Origin: Chitinophaga sp. SYP-B3965 | GTDB taxonomy: Bacteria; Bacteroidota; Bacteroidia; Chitinophagales; Chitinophagaceae | Assembly: GCF_009647655.1 (NCBI RefSeq) | Contig: NZ_WJFD01000001.1 | Span: 1,426,001 to 1,490,000 of the forward strand | Length of the DNA stretch: 64,000 bases | Direction: 5' to 3' | Shown here: positions 54,793 through 63,021 of the stretch, piece by piece | Numbering within the stretch: the stretch's first letter is position 1 | Layout: each line of letters opens with the position of its first letter | Made by a program: the position numbers and the translations under genes | Notes under the pieces: generated by a model | The model's input: only the letters and a program-made list of their open reading frames with translations | What the model was told of the DNA's origin: nothing | The model's database searches: none

Positions 54793-55476
54793 ATGGCAAT
54801 GCAGCAACAGATCCAACCTTCCAGTTTCAAATTCTTAAAAAAGCTGAAAGAAAATAACAACAGGGAATGGTTCAACACACATAAAACGGAATTCCAGGCG
54901 GAACAACAATTGATAGAAGGTTTTGCGGAAGCCCTGTTGGGAAAACTCAGCAAACACGACCTGATAGAAACCGAATCAGGGAAAAAGAGCCTGTTCCGCA
55001 TCTACAGGGATACCCGTTTCTCCCATGATAAAACACCCTATAAAACAAACTGGAGCGGCGGTTTCAAGCGCGCTACCAAACAACGCAGAGGAGGATACTA
55101 TTTCCAGCTGGAACCAGGCAATAGTTTTATTGCAGGTGGTTTCTGGGGCCCTTCCTCAGAGGACCTGAAAAAGATCAGGGATGATATTGCTTTTGATCCT
55201 GCGCCGCTAAGAAAGATATTAGCCGGCAAAACGTTCTTTTCCCATTTTGGAAAACTGGAAGGAGAACAACTGAAAACCACCCCCAAAGGTTTTGATGCAG
55301 GGCATGAAGGGATCGACCTCCTGCGTTATAAACAGTTCCTGCTCATCAAACGGTTTACGGATAAAGAAGTATTAAGTGAGCAATTTTTAAAAGAAGCTGA
55401 TCTTACGTTGCAGGCTATGCGGCCGTTCTTTGATTACATGAGTGATGCATTAACAACTGATCCGAATGGACAATAA
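54793..55476 (+). CDS. DUF2461 domain-containing protein (TIGR02453 type)
   Basis: A 227-residue soluble protein with the conserved opening 'SFKFLKKLKENNNREWFNTHKTEF' and the signature 'IYRDTRFSHDKTPYKTNWSGGF', then 'GGYYFQLEPGNSFIAGGFW'. The family is widespread and uncharacterised. The predicted mRNA is leaderless. It converges on the SDR gene with a strong shared terminator. Confidence 0.9.
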   Translation: MAMQQQIQPSSFKFLKKLKENNNREWFNTHKTEFQAEQQLIEGFAEALLGKLSKHDLIETESGKKSLFRIYRDTRFSHDKTPYKTNWSGGFKRATKQRRGGYYFQLEPGNSFIAGGFWGPSSEDLKKIRDDIAFDPAPLRKILAGKTFFSHFGKLEGEQLKTTPKGFDAGHEGIDLLRYKQFLLIKRFTDKEVLSEQFLKEADLTLQAMRPFFDYMSDALTTDPNGQ

Positions 55477-55509
55477 ATTAAAGATCTTCCAAACGGAAGA
55501 TCTTTAATT
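55476..55509. terminator. Bidirectional terminator
   Basis: Fifteen-base perfect arms (55476-55490, 55495-55509) around AAAC, between the DUF2461 stop and the SDR stop. Confidence 0.88.
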
Positions 55510-56316
55510 CTAAATAGTATTCTCCCATGCTTTCAACTGATGGTCCTTCAGCATATCCTCTACAAACTTAGGCACCACATTCCTGAACTTCCCGGTATCT
55601 GACGGAACGATCTGTATCATCGCATCTATCATTTCCTGCGGATCCAGCCTCCCCTGTGGCGTGCCCAGCAAACTGTCAAACGTGGCACGCATATCTGCCC
55701 TCTTTGTGAAATTCTTATTATCATCCAGCCAGCGGAAAGGATTATCAGCCATCGTTTCATTATACCCTGTCAGATAAGCGCCGGGGTTAATGGTCTGTAT
55801 CTTGATATTGTATTTTTTCAATTCGGAGGACAATGCTTCTGCAATAGCTTCCAGCGCATGTTTGGTAGAAACATAGATCCCATATCCGTCCGGTGTGAAC
55901 AACCCGCCCATAGAAGAAGTAAATACCACCTTACCGCTTCTTTTCTCATTGATGAACTTGGCAATGAATTGTTGGGCAAGGGCCAGTGGTGCAAATACAT
56001 TCGTTTCAAAATTCTTGCGCACAAGATCTACAGGGATTTCAAATACAGGGCCTGCTTCGCCCATTCCTGCATTACTGAACAGGATATCAACATCCCAGGT
56101 CAGTGCATATTGCACATCATAGGGATCGAGAATGTCCAGGCGCTCCACACGCAAATTATCCAGTCCAAGGCTTTTTGCTTTTTCCCTTAAAGGGGTTACC
56201 TGGGGTGAGATCTGTACACCAGCTATTACTTCATGGCCTAATTTAGCAAGGCCAATGGCGGCGCCTTCTCCAAATCCGGAGCCAGCCCCGGTGATGAGTA
56301 TTTTTTTCTTTTGCAT
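55510..56316 (-). CDS. SDR family oxidoreductase
   Basis: A 268-residue classical short-chain dehydrogenase. The cofactor site is 'TGAGSGFGEGAAIGLA', the 'NAG' motif follows in 'LFSNAGMGEAG', and the catalytic Ser-Tyr-Lys are in 'VVFTSSMGG' and 'YVSTKHALEA'. Substrate unknown. The heme-binding-like gene lies 16 bases upstream on the same strand, so they may form an operon. Confidence 0.92.
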   Translation of the reverse strand: MQKKKILITGAGSGFGEGAAIGLAKLGHEVIAGVQISPQVTPLREKAKSLGLDNLRVERLDILDPYDVQYALTWDVDILFSNAGMGEAGPVFEIPVDLVRKNFETNVFAPLALAQQFIAKFINEKRSGKVVFTSSMGGLFTPDGYGIYVSTKHALEAIAEALSSELKKYNIKIQTINPGAYLTGYNETMADNPFRWLDDNKNFTKRADMRATFDSLLGTPQGRLDPQEMIDAMIQIVPSDTGKFRNVVPKFVEDMLKDHQLKAWENTI

Positions 56317-56332
56317 TTTGTATTTTTTAAGG

Positions 56333-56725
56333 TTAAATATTACTGCCGGCTGTAGCTATCATAAAATCCTGATCCGGACTTCCACCGGATACACCGATAT
56401 AGGCTACTATTTCCCCTCCTGCTTTAACGGGCATGCCACCAGGAAATGCCACCAGGCCACCACTGGTATTCACCATGCCATAAGCTTCTCTGGAAGGTTG
56501 TAAGAATGTTCCCACCTGCTCGGAATTCATCCTGAACAGCATGGCGGTTTTGGCTTTTCCCAGGGCAATGTCTATAGACCCTAAGAAAGCATCATCCATT
56601 CGCTGAAAGGCTTTCAGATACCCATAGGTATCCAGGATGGCGATATTAGCGTTTACGCCTATCTGTTTAGCCTTTTCAAACGCCAGGTCCATGGCCTGAA
56701 AAGATTGTTCGTTAGTGATCTGCAT
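56333..56725 (-). CDS. GlcG/HbpS family heme-binding-like protein
   Basis: From ATG 56725 the protein has 130 residues; the longer frame to 56749 would need a TTG start. It matches the GlcG/HbpS (DUF336) fold: 'AMDLAFEKAKQIGVNANIAILDTYGYLKAFQRMDDAFLGSIDIALGKAKTA', and the C-terminal 'SGGLVAFPGGMPVKAGGEIVAYIGVSGG'. Members bind heme or corrinoids, or accompany glycolate and diol metabolism. The exact role is unknown. Likely co-transcribed with the downstream SDR gene. Confidence 0.87.
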   Translation of the reverse strand: MQITNEQSFQAMDLAFEKAKQIGVNANIAILDTYGYLKAFQRMDDAFLGSIDIALGKAKTAMLFRMNSEQVGTFLQPSREAYGMVNTSGGLVAFPGGMPVKAGGEIVAYIGVSGGSPDQDFMIATAGSNI

Positions 56726-56806
56726 AAGCTTTGTTTTTTGGTAGAACAAAGTTGCAGAGAATACGAGGTACAGCTGTTAGCTAATCCAAAGGAGAATTTA
56801 TGAATT

Positions 56807-57712
56807 TCAAAGATGGATGCTTTTCCGGAATTCTGCGGGGGTAAACCCGGTGTTCTTTTTAAAAAAGAGATTGAAATTAGGCTGTTCAGGAAAGCCTATG
56901 CAGTAGCCGATGTCCTTCAATGGCCAATTTGTTTGTACCAGCAGCACCTTTGCCTCTTCCAGCAAACGGTTCCGGATATGGGTGCTTACATTTTGCCCGG
57001 TATGTTTTTTCAGAAGTGTATTGAGGTGATTGGGATGTACGGCAAGCGTGGCTGCAAATTCTTTGGCTGTTTTTTTGCCAACGGGGTTGGAAGTATTTAT
57101 CTGGGCGGTGGCCTGTTCCAGCAGTTTGAAAAAATCATGCACATGCCTGTACTCTTCTGAAGTATGTGCAGGTGCAGGGAAATTAGCTACCCTTGCACTT
57201 TCAATAATGATCAGCTGAAGATAGGTTTGCATCATTTCCTCATTAAAAACATTTCCGGATAATTCCTCTTCCTGCATTTTTGAGAAAATCCCTTTTATAA
57301 CCTGCATGTTCTCCCCTGAAAGCCGGATCACACTTTTGTTCTTATCTGAAAACAGCGAATAGCGGTCTATCGCGCTTTTAAGCACCGGATGTGTTTCAAG
57401 TACCTGCTTCTTGAACAGGATATAATATCCTCCTGCAGCTTCCGACAGGTTTTTCCAGGAAATGATATCATTGGGATGAATAAAAATAATGGTAGGCTCT
57501 TCAATGAAATAAGTATGGATACCTAAAGTGAATACTCCTGTCCCCTCCGTTATCATTAACACTTTATAGAACTCCCGCCGGTTGGGGGAAAGATAGTTCA
57601 TGCAATTATGCTCGTTCCTGTCAAATACACGAATGGACAATTTATGAAAACCCTCCCGGTGTATAGGTACGAGGTCAGGAATATCCTTTAATAAGTTAAT
57701 GGATCTATTCAT
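56807..57712 (-). CDS. AraC family transcriptional regulator
   Basis: From ATG 57712 the protein has 301 residues. The open frame continues to 57937, but this would overlap the divergent reductase gene and gives no sensible sequence, and a TATTTTTG promoter element lies at 57739-57746. The N-terminal cupin-like sensing domain ('TYFIEEPTIIFIHPNDIISW') is followed by the C-terminal double helix-turn-helix ('AATLAVHPNHLNTLLKKHTGQNV', 'WPLKDIGYCIGFPEQPNFNLFFKKNTGFTPAEFR'). It may control the divergent gene or the heme-binding/SDR pair downstream. Confidence 0.9.
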   Translation of the reverse strand: MNRSINLLKDIPDLVPIHREGFHKLSIRVFDRNEHNCMNYLSPNRREFYKVLMITEGTGVFTLGIHTYFIEEPTIIFIHPNDIISWKNLSEAAGGYYILFKKQVLETHPVLKSAIDRYSLFSDKNKSVIRLSGENMQVIKGIFSKMQEEELSGNVFNEEMMQTYLQLIIIESARVANFPAPAHTSEEYRHVHDFFKLLEQATAQINTSNPVGKKTAKEFAATLAVHPNHLNTLLKKHTGQNVSTHIRNRLLEEAKVLLVQTNWPLKDIGYCIGFPEQPNFNLFFKKNTGFTPAEFRKSIHL

Positions 57713-57738
57713 GGGGAAACAGTTTACAATTGCTGTTG

Positions 57739-57746
57739 CAAAAATA
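57739..57746 (-). promoter_or_regulatory. -7 promoter element of the AraC-type gene
   Basis: TATTTTTG on the minus strand, exact consensus, 26 bases before ATG 57712. Confidence 0.5.
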
Positions 57747-57819
57747 CGCATATTTGTTTTGTCGTAATCACACCCTAACAATGTCGTGTTCGTACAGCCC
57801 CTCCCAATTCCTCTGGCCG

Positions 57820-57842
57820 TAAATTTGATCTGACAAATCAAA
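57820..57842 (+). promoter_or_regulatory. -7 element and overlapping inverted repeat before the DHFR-like gene
   Basis: TAAATTTG at 57820-57827 is an exact -7 match, 26 bases before ATG 57854. An inverted repeat TTTGAT-N7-ATCAAA (57824-57842) overlaps it, a good place for a repressor such as the divergent AraC-type protein. Confidence 0.5.
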
Positions 57843-57853
57843 AAAAGGAAACT

Positions 57854-58522
57854 ATGAGAAAGATAATCATCACCACTTTTATGACAATGGACGGCGTATT
57901 GCAAGCCCCCGGAGGTCCGACAGAAGATCCTACACATGGTTTTAAATGGGGCGGCTGGTCTGCTCCTTACGGAGACGAAGTGATCATGGAGACCCTGGGA
58001 AAGATCATGGCTGAACCCTTTGATCTGTTGTTAGGCAGGTTCACCTACGATATCTTTTCTGCCTACTGGCCATATGTAAAAGATAATCCAATTGCAGAAA
58101 AATTCAGTAACATAGAGAAGTTTGTTGTTTCCGGCAAACCCATAGAACTGACCTGGGCAAAATCTACCCTGATCACCGGAGATGTGGTAGCCGGCCTGAA
58201 GGAACTCAAAAAACAGGATGGTCCAAACCTCCTCGTGCATGGCAGCAGCAAACTCGTTCAAACCCTGCTGGCTAATGGTCTCGCAGATCAGCTGCACATT
58301 TGGACCTATCCTATCACCCTTGGAAAAGGCAAACGTTTATTTGGTGAAGGAACACAACCGGCCGCATGGAAATTAACGGAGATAAAACACTCCACTACCG
58401 GTGTGATCCTGGCCAGTTATGAACCTTCCGGCGAAGTAAAGATCGGAGACCTTACCAATCCGGAACAGGAACCATCAGCAGCAGAAATAGCCAGAAGGGA
58501 ACGGATCGCAAAAGAAGTGTAA
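57854..58522 (+). CDS. Dihydrofolate reductase family protein (RibD C-terminal type)
   Basis: A 222-residue protein of the RibD_C/DHFR-like branch: 'KIIITTFMTMDGVLQAPGG', 'LLLGRFTYDIFSAYWP', 'FSNIEKFVVSGKPIELTW', 'GPNLLVHGSSKLVQTLLANGLADQLHIWTYPITLGKGKRLFGEG'. These are NADPH-binding reductases of unknown substrate, not the folate enzyme. The C-terminal 40 residues are an Ala/Glu-rich extension. Divergent from the AraC-type regulator. Confidence 0.88.
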   Translation: MRKIIITTFMTMDGVLQAPGGPTEDPTHGFKWGGWSAPYGDEVIMETLGKIMAEPFDLLLGRFTYDIFSAYWPYVKDNPIAEKFSNIEKFVVSGKPIELTWAKSTLITGDVVAGLKELKKQDGPNLLVHGSSKLVQTLLANGLADQLHIWTYPITLGKGKRLFGEGTQPAAWKLTEIKHSTTGVILASYEPSGEVKIGDLTNPEQEPSAAEIARRERIAKEV

Positions 58523-58568
58523 CATTCCCGGGGAAGGATCGTTATATGAGCGTAAAATCCTTCCACAT

Positions 58569-59777
58569 ATGAGAAATGTATATCTCCTTCTGGCCATTTT
58601 AGTCCTGGTTACCTCCTGCACAAAGGATAGCAATGTTAACAAGGGCGAGGACCTTGTACTCACGGCAGATGAACAGCAAAGAACCGAAGCAGATAACAAA
58701 TTCTCACTAAAACTATTTAAGGAACTGGCAGCTGATGCAGGAAAGGATAACCTGGTATTCTCCCCCCTGAGCCTGAGCATGGCTATTGCCATGACCAGTA
58801 ATGGCAGCAGCGGGCAAACACTGGAAGGTATCAGGGCAGCGATGGAATTTAGCGGTGCTACGGAAGAACAGATCAACAGCTACTACAACAAGCTGCTCGC
58901 CAAACTCCCCGTCCTTGATCCCGCCGCGGATGTTAAGCTGGCTAATTCGATATGGTACCGGCAGGACTTCACGGTCTCTCCTGCTTTTTTACAGGTGAAT
59001 AAGAATAGTTACAATGCCGCCGTGCAACCCCTTAATTTTTCAGATCCTGCTGCTCCGGGTAAGATCAATACCTGGGTGAATGATAAAACAAATGGCAAGA
59101 TCACGGAGATCGTAGATAACATTCCGGCCGATATGATCATGTACCTGATCAATGCCGTTTATTTTAAAGCGAACTGGAAATACCAGTTTGATAAAAGCAA
59201 AACACAAAAGGCTGTTTTTCATACGGCAGGTGACGGTGATGTGCAGGCTGATTTCATGACTATCAAAACATCCCTTAATACATCCTATTCCAGTGATGGA
59301 TTCGTTGTTGAACTGCCTTACGGTAATGAGAAATACAGCATGGTGCTGTTATTGCCAGCCACCGGCAAGTCTGTGCAGGATGTGATCAATGCAGCAAACC
59401 CTGCCTCCTGGAATACCTGGATGAACAGCCTTAAAAAAGAAGGAACAACAATTTACCTGCCCCGTTTTTTGATCAATTACGATGTGGAACTAAATGACAT
59501 ACTGAAAGGTTTCGGTATGGAACTGGCTTTTTCCTATGTGGCTGATTTTACCAGGATCAATACCAATGGTGACCTGCGGATCAGTAAAGTAAAACAAAAA
59601 GCATTTATAGAAGTGAATGAAGCAGGAACAGAAGCTGCCGCAGTTACAAGTGTAGGTATTGAATTTACCTCTTCCTCCGGCGGAATTAAATTCGATCGTC
59701 CATTCCTCTTTGCCATCCGGGAAATGAAAACGGGGCTGATACTATTTAATGGTATCGTTAATAACCCAACAAAATAA
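58569..59777 (+). CDS. Serpin-family lipoprotein, probably inhibitory
   Basis: A 402-residue lipoprotein (Cys17 in 'VTSCTKDS') with a complete serpin domain: 'NLVFSPLSLSMAIAMTSNGSSGQTLEGI', 'LINAVYFKANW', 'VELPYGNEKYSMVLLLP', and C-terminal 'FDRPFLFAIREMKTGLILFNG'. The reactive loop hinge 'EAGTEAAAVTS' keeps the small residues required for loop insertion, and the P1 position is near Thr in 'EFTSSS'. It should trap serine or cysteine proteases at the cell surface. A GGAAGGAT/ATCCTTCC hairpin (58532-58564) lies directly before the ATG. Confidence 0.92.
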   Translation: MRNVYLLLAILVLVTSCTKDSNVNKGEDLVLTADEQQRTEADNKFSLKLFKELAADAGKDNLVFSPLSLSMAIAMTSNGSSGQTLEGIRAAMEFSGATEEQINSYYNKLLAKLPVLDPAADVKLANSIWYRQDFTVSPAFLQVNKNSYNAAVQPLNFSDPAAPGKINTWVNDKTNGKITEIVDNIPADMIMYLINAVYFKANWKYQFDKSKTQKAVFHTAGDGDVQADFMTIKTSLNTSYSSDGFVVELPYGNEKYSMVLLLPATGKSVQDVINAANPASWNTWMNSLKKEGTTIYLPRFLINYDVELNDILKGFGMELAFSYVADFTRINTNGDLRISKVKQKAFIEVNEAGTEAAAVTSVGIEFTSSSGGIKFDRPFLFAIREMKTGLILFNGIVNNPTK

Positions 59778-59814
59778 AAAAAAAAGCCGCTCCGCTGAGA
59801 GCGGCTTTTTTTTT
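59774..59814. terminator. Terminator after the serpin gene
   Basis: GCCGCTC and GAGCGGC pair around CGCTGA with ten A before and nine T after. Confidence 0.9.
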
Positions 59815-59865
59815 GGAACAAACCCTCCTGGTCCTTGCATTTACAGATTATTCTGTTTAACTTAA

Positions 59866-59879
59866 TGCAAACGTTTCCA
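59866..59879. promoter_or_regulatory. LacI-type near-palindrome
   Basis: TGCAAACGTTTCCA has a central CG flanked by AAA/TTT and a near-match of the outer bases, similar in kind to the site before the fucosidase. It lies about 53 bases before the exported-protein gene at 59932. Confidence 0.3.
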
Positions 59880-59931
59880 TAACCCGTATTACCAGAAAAC
59901 AAACATTTCAAAACCCTTAAAATTTCACGAA

Positions 59932-60465
59932 ATGAAAAAGACCCTTCTTTTGGCATGCCTGCTCGTGCTGCTTGTACTGTCCAAATCCCAATCAGCGCCC
60001 ATTACAACACATCCCGGCAACCTGATCATGCCCCACACCCTTACCTGGAACCCTGTCAGCGTTATTGCGGAAAGTTACACTTCTTCCACCCTAACGGTTA
60101 CAGCCCCCGGCGTTTACCGCATCATGGCCAGAGTTGGCAATAACAAACACCTCACCCCGGTGTATGCCAAGATCAGTCATGAAAACGTGTACTTTATTGG
60201 TGTTGCCCGGATGATAGATGTGTATGTAAGGTTTTATGATGATGCCGCTAATGAATTCCCGGCTTATGTATCAGATCTCCAGGTAAATTACCGGGTGATA
60301 GGATATGATGGCTCCTCAGGGTATGATTTCAACAGCTATGCAACGGCCTATGGCTATGAAGTAGTACTGGCCACTAATGTTGAAAATGATTACCAGGAAA
60401 ATGGCGTGATGCGCTACAGGGATTATCATTTGCTGTCAGGAGATTACATTCCTCAGGCATTGTAA
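59932..60465 (+). CDS. Exported protein of unknown function
   Basis: A 177-residue protein with a signal peptide ending near 'LSKSQSA' (about residue 22). The body is beta-rich: 'SSTLTVTAPGVYRIMARVGNNKHLTPVYAKISHENVYFIGVARMIDVYVRFYDD', compatible with a small beta-sandwich. Tyr is frequent. No family recognised. Strong terminators on both sides show that it is transcribed alone. Confidence 0.7.
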   Translation: MKKTLLLACLLVLLVLSKSQSAPITTHPGNLIMPHTLTWNPVSVIAESYTSSTLTVTAPGVYRIMARVGNNKHLTPVYAKISHENVYFIGVARMIDVYVRFYDDAANEFPAYVSDLQVNYRVIGYDGSSGYDFNSYATAYGYEVVLATNVENDYQENGVMRYRDYHLLSGDYIPQAL

Positions 60466-60466
60466 T

Positions 60467-60503
60467 AAAAAAAGAGGGCAATTATAAGCTGCCCTCTTTT
60501 TTT
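60467..60503. terminator. Bidirectional terminator
   Basis: AGAGGGCA and TGCCCTCT pair around nine bases with A and T runs outside. The stop codon of the minus-strand ASCH-like gene lies in its loop. Confidence 0.88.
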
Positions 60504-61042
60504 AGAAAATACTTTCCCAAAGGTGATATCTCATATCCCGGATGATAACTGATGGTTAGCCCCAGGTTCTTCAACTTCCGCACATTCAGCTTCAACCAGT
60601 CCTTTTCCCTGCCACTGAGGATGGCCAGGTCTGCCGCCCTTAACCTGGGATGTGTTTTAATGAGTAATAATATTTCCTTCGTCCACTCCCCTAACCGCTC
60701 CAGTTTATTTTTCAACACAGCAAACTCTTCTGCTGTTAAAGAAGGTTTCTCGCGCAAGGCAATCCGTGGGTCTTCAGAATAATAACCTACTTTGATCTTG
60801 TACAGGTCTCCATCAGGATAACGGGTAAAGGTTTTCATCAGTTCGGCAGCATTTTTATATCCTGCCTGCTGTGCCTCTTTATCCGTTACGCCGTTCACAA
60901 TGGCAATAGCTTTTATTTCCACTACACCAATAGCAGTTTTAAGCAGGCTTCCCTTTTTAACGGATGCCTTGTTCCATTTCCTGAAAGCCAGGGAAACAGT
61001 ACCTGCTTTAATTCCTTCTAACTGATCCTGTTTAAACAACAT
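60482..61042 (-). CDS. ASCH-like protein with C-terminal winged-helix segment
   Basis: A 186-residue protein. Residues 1-95 look like an ASCH/PUA-type RNA-binding domain ('LFKQDQLEGIKAGTVSLAFRKWNK' followed by 'KGSLLKTAIGVVEIKAIAIV' and 'YKIKVGYYSEDPRIALRE'). Residues about 100-186 appear to be a winged helix ('LLLIKTHPRLRAADLAILSGREKDWLKLNVRKLKNLGLTIS', then a beta-hairpin 'YEISPLGKYFLKKEG'). ASCH proteins bind or modify RNA nucleosides. The fusion is suggestive of regulation but untested. ATG 61042 lies four bases after TATATTTG, predicting a leaderless mRNA. Confidence 0.72.
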   Translation of the reverse strand: MLFKQDQLEGIKAGTVSLAFRKWNKASVKKGSLLKTAIGVVEIKAIAIVNGVTDKEAQQAGYKNAAELMKTFTRYPDGDLYKIKVGYYSEDPRIALREKPSLTAEEFAVLKNKLERLGEWTKEILLLIKTHPRLRAADLAILSGREKDWLKLNVRKLKNLGLTISYHPGYEISPLGKYFLKKEGSL

Positions 61043-61046
61043 ACAC

Positions 61047-61054
61047 CAAATATA
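61047..61054 (-). promoter_or_regulatory. -7 promoter element four bases before ATG
   Basis: TATATTTG on the minus strand, then GTGT and ATG 61042. Exact consensus. Confidence 0.55.
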
Positions 61055-61079
61055 GAATGATTTTTGTATTTTGATCTGT

Positions 61080-62513
61080 ATGAAATCGCTGTTAATCTAT
61101 TTGCTGCTACCCGTTATTACTTTCAGGGTGGAAAACGCAAACCATGAGCCGGTACGTTTGATGAAACCCATCAACGGAAAATACCAGATCGCTGCCTGGG
61201 CAACAGATACGCTGGATGCCCATGGAGAATTAAAAATCCCGAACCAGGATAAAATCTCCGGCACTTACGAGTTCCAGTACAAACAAAAAACCTACAGGTT
61301 ATACGTACAGCCCGGTAAAGACTACACGCTAACGATCAGCAAAGACTCGGTAAAAATAAAGGCCAAAGATGATGAAGGCCAGCTGGCATTGAACCGCCTT
61401 GCTTTTCCCTTTTACCAGTCTGTGGCCATGGCCTGGTACAAAGCAGATACCGTATACGACAATAATAAAAAAAAGGTGCTGACCGAAATGGAACAACACC
61501 TTCAGCCCTTCCGCACATTACTGGAACAGCAGAAGATAAACAAAGGATTTTATCAGTATGCTGAAAAGCTGATAAAGGTCTACTATGCCAATATGCTCGC
61601 CTGTACTTTCATCATGCCGATGATGAAACTGGAATTTTCCAAGGACAGCACCCGGTACGATGCCGCAAAGATGAAAGCCATCAGCAGTTACTGGCAGGAT
61701 GTATTCGCAGTGGCAGATCCGCATGATACCACCTCCATGAACGTCAACACGTATTTCGATTACGTCAATTACTACGATACCTGGTACCTGGGTTATTTCC
61801 TCCCCGGCTCCCAGGGCACCTATAAAAGATCAACACTGGCTGATGAATACTGGACACGAAAATATGACCTGATCCAACCTAATTATAAAGAACCCCTGCG
61901 GCAATATCTCTACGCCAACTGGATCTACGCCCTCACGATGGAGGATGGCTTCCAGCCCTTTGTGCTCGACTGGTTCCGTGATTTCAAAACGGCCTATCCC
62001 CAAAGTCCTTATACAACTAAACTCGTAGCAGGTGTAGATAAAGTAAGGGATTACCAGGAAAAGATCCGGAAAGACTTTTCCACCGGGCAGCAGTTCGTTG
62101 AAAACTATAGTACCATCACCAGCTTTGATGAGCTGGCCGAAAAGTTCAAAGGCAAAACAGTATATGTAGACCTCTGGGCAACCTGGTGTGGCCCCTGCAA
62201 AGCAGAGTTTGCTTACAATAAAAGTCTTAAACCATTCCTGCAAAAAAACGGGGTCCAATCCCTGTACATTTCAATAGATAATGACGCTGCTGACAAACAA
62301 TGGAAAGACATGATCAGGTACTACGATCTGCAGGGTTATCACATACGCGCCTCACCCAAACTGATGGACGATATCAGAAAATTATTCAGTACTAACAAGG
62401 GCTTAGCTATTCCCCGGTATGCGATCCTCAAAGATGGCAAAATGGTATTGGACAATGCCAGGGCACCCAGTGACCAGGAAGCCCTGTATAAACAGATAGC
62501 CAGCTTCCTGTAA
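61080..62513 (+). CDS. TlpA-family thioredoxin-like exported protein
   Basis: From ATG 61080 the protein has 477 residues; the longer frame starts with TTG. A short signal peptide or anchor ('SLLIYLLLPVITF') precedes a beta domain (about 20-100) common in Bacteroidota TlpA proteins, a helical middle (about 105-345), and a thioredoxin fold (about 350-477) with the active site 'WATWCGPCKAE', Cys370 and Cys373. It should reduce disulfides in the periplasm. Divergent from the ASCH-like gene. Confidence 0.9.
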   Translation: MKSLLIYLLLPVITFRVENANHEPVRLMKPINGKYQIAAWATDTLDAHGELKIPNQDKISGTYEFQYKQKTYRLYVQPGKDYTLTISKDSVKIKAKDDEGQLALNRLAFPFYQSVAMAWYKADTVYDNNKKKVLTEMEQHLQPFRTLLEQQKINKGFYQYAEKLIKVYYANMLACTFIMPMMKLEFSKDSTRYDAAKMKAISSYWQDVFAVADPHDTTSMNVNTYFDYVNYYDTWYLGYFLPGSQGTYKRSTLADEYWTRKYDLIQPNYKEPLRQYLYANWIYALTMEDGFQPFVLDWFRDFKTAYPQSPYTTKLVAGVDKVRDYQEKIRKDFSTGQQFVENYSTITSFDELAEKFKGKTVYVDLWATWCGPCKAEFAYNKSLKPFLQKNGVQSLYISIDNDAADKQWKDMIRYYDLQGYHIRASPKLMDDIRKLFSTNKGLAIPRYAILKDGKMVLDNARAPSDQEALYKQIASFL

Positions 62514-62573
62514 GAACAACCATAACAATTTGCCCACCGTGATGTTAATACAATAACATCAAAACAGACAGAT

Positions 62574-62999
62574 ATGAAAACGATCATGTTGCTGGTGGCC
62601 TTATTTATGCACCCACAGGAGATTCCCAAAAGCCAGGTTCCCACCGCCGTTAAGAACGCCCTCAAAGCCAGATTCCCTAAAACATCCAGCCTTGACTGGG
62701 AAAAGAAAGGGGAACTATATGAAGCCGACTTCGATGTAAAAGATGTGGACCATAAAGCATTGATAGATGCAACCGGTAAACTGGTAGCCGTAAAATATGA
62801 TATCCGCACCGCTCAATTGCCGCAGGCTGTCAGGAATACGGTCAATACGCAATACAAAGGATATAAAATAAATGATACAGAGAAAGTGGAAAGGAATGGC
62901 GTTGTATATTACCAGGTAGAACTGGATGCAAAACCGTTGGATAAACATCTCATTATAAAAGGAGACGGCAAGATAGATACCAGCCAGCAATACTGGTAA
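62574..62999 (+). CDS. PepSY-like (BLIP-like) small exported protein
   Basis: A 141-residue protein with a short N-terminal hydrophobic segment and two PepSY-like repeats: 'QVPTAVKNALKARFPKTSSLDWEKKGELYEADFDVKDVDHKALIDATGKLVAVK' and 'QLPQAVRNTVNTQYKGYKINDTEKVERNGVVYYQVELD', each followed by a short strand. This is the PF11396 type found in periplasmic proteins of unknown role. The stop codon overlaps the -7 element of the next gene. Confidence 0.85.
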   Translation: MKTIMLLVALFMHPQEIPKSQVPTAVKNALKARFPKTSSLDWEKKGELYEADFDVKDVDHKALIDATGKLVAVKYDIRTAQLPQAVRNTVNTQYKGYKINDTEKVERNGVVYYQVELDAKPLDKHLIIKGDGKIDTSQQYW

Positions 63000-63004
63000 T
63001 TTTG
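62997..63004 (+). promoter_or_regulatory. -7 promoter element of the Crp-type regulator
   Basis: TAATTTTG, exact consensus, overlapping the TAA stop of the PepSY-like gene and 17 bases before ATG 63022. Confidence 0.5.
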
Positions 63005-63021
63005 CTACCTTAGTAGGGCTG

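Noticed and set aside
57713..57937. Long N-terminal extension of the AraC-type gene
   Set aside because: It would overlap the divergent reductase gene by 84 bases, contains no recognisable domain, and an exact promoter element lies inside it.
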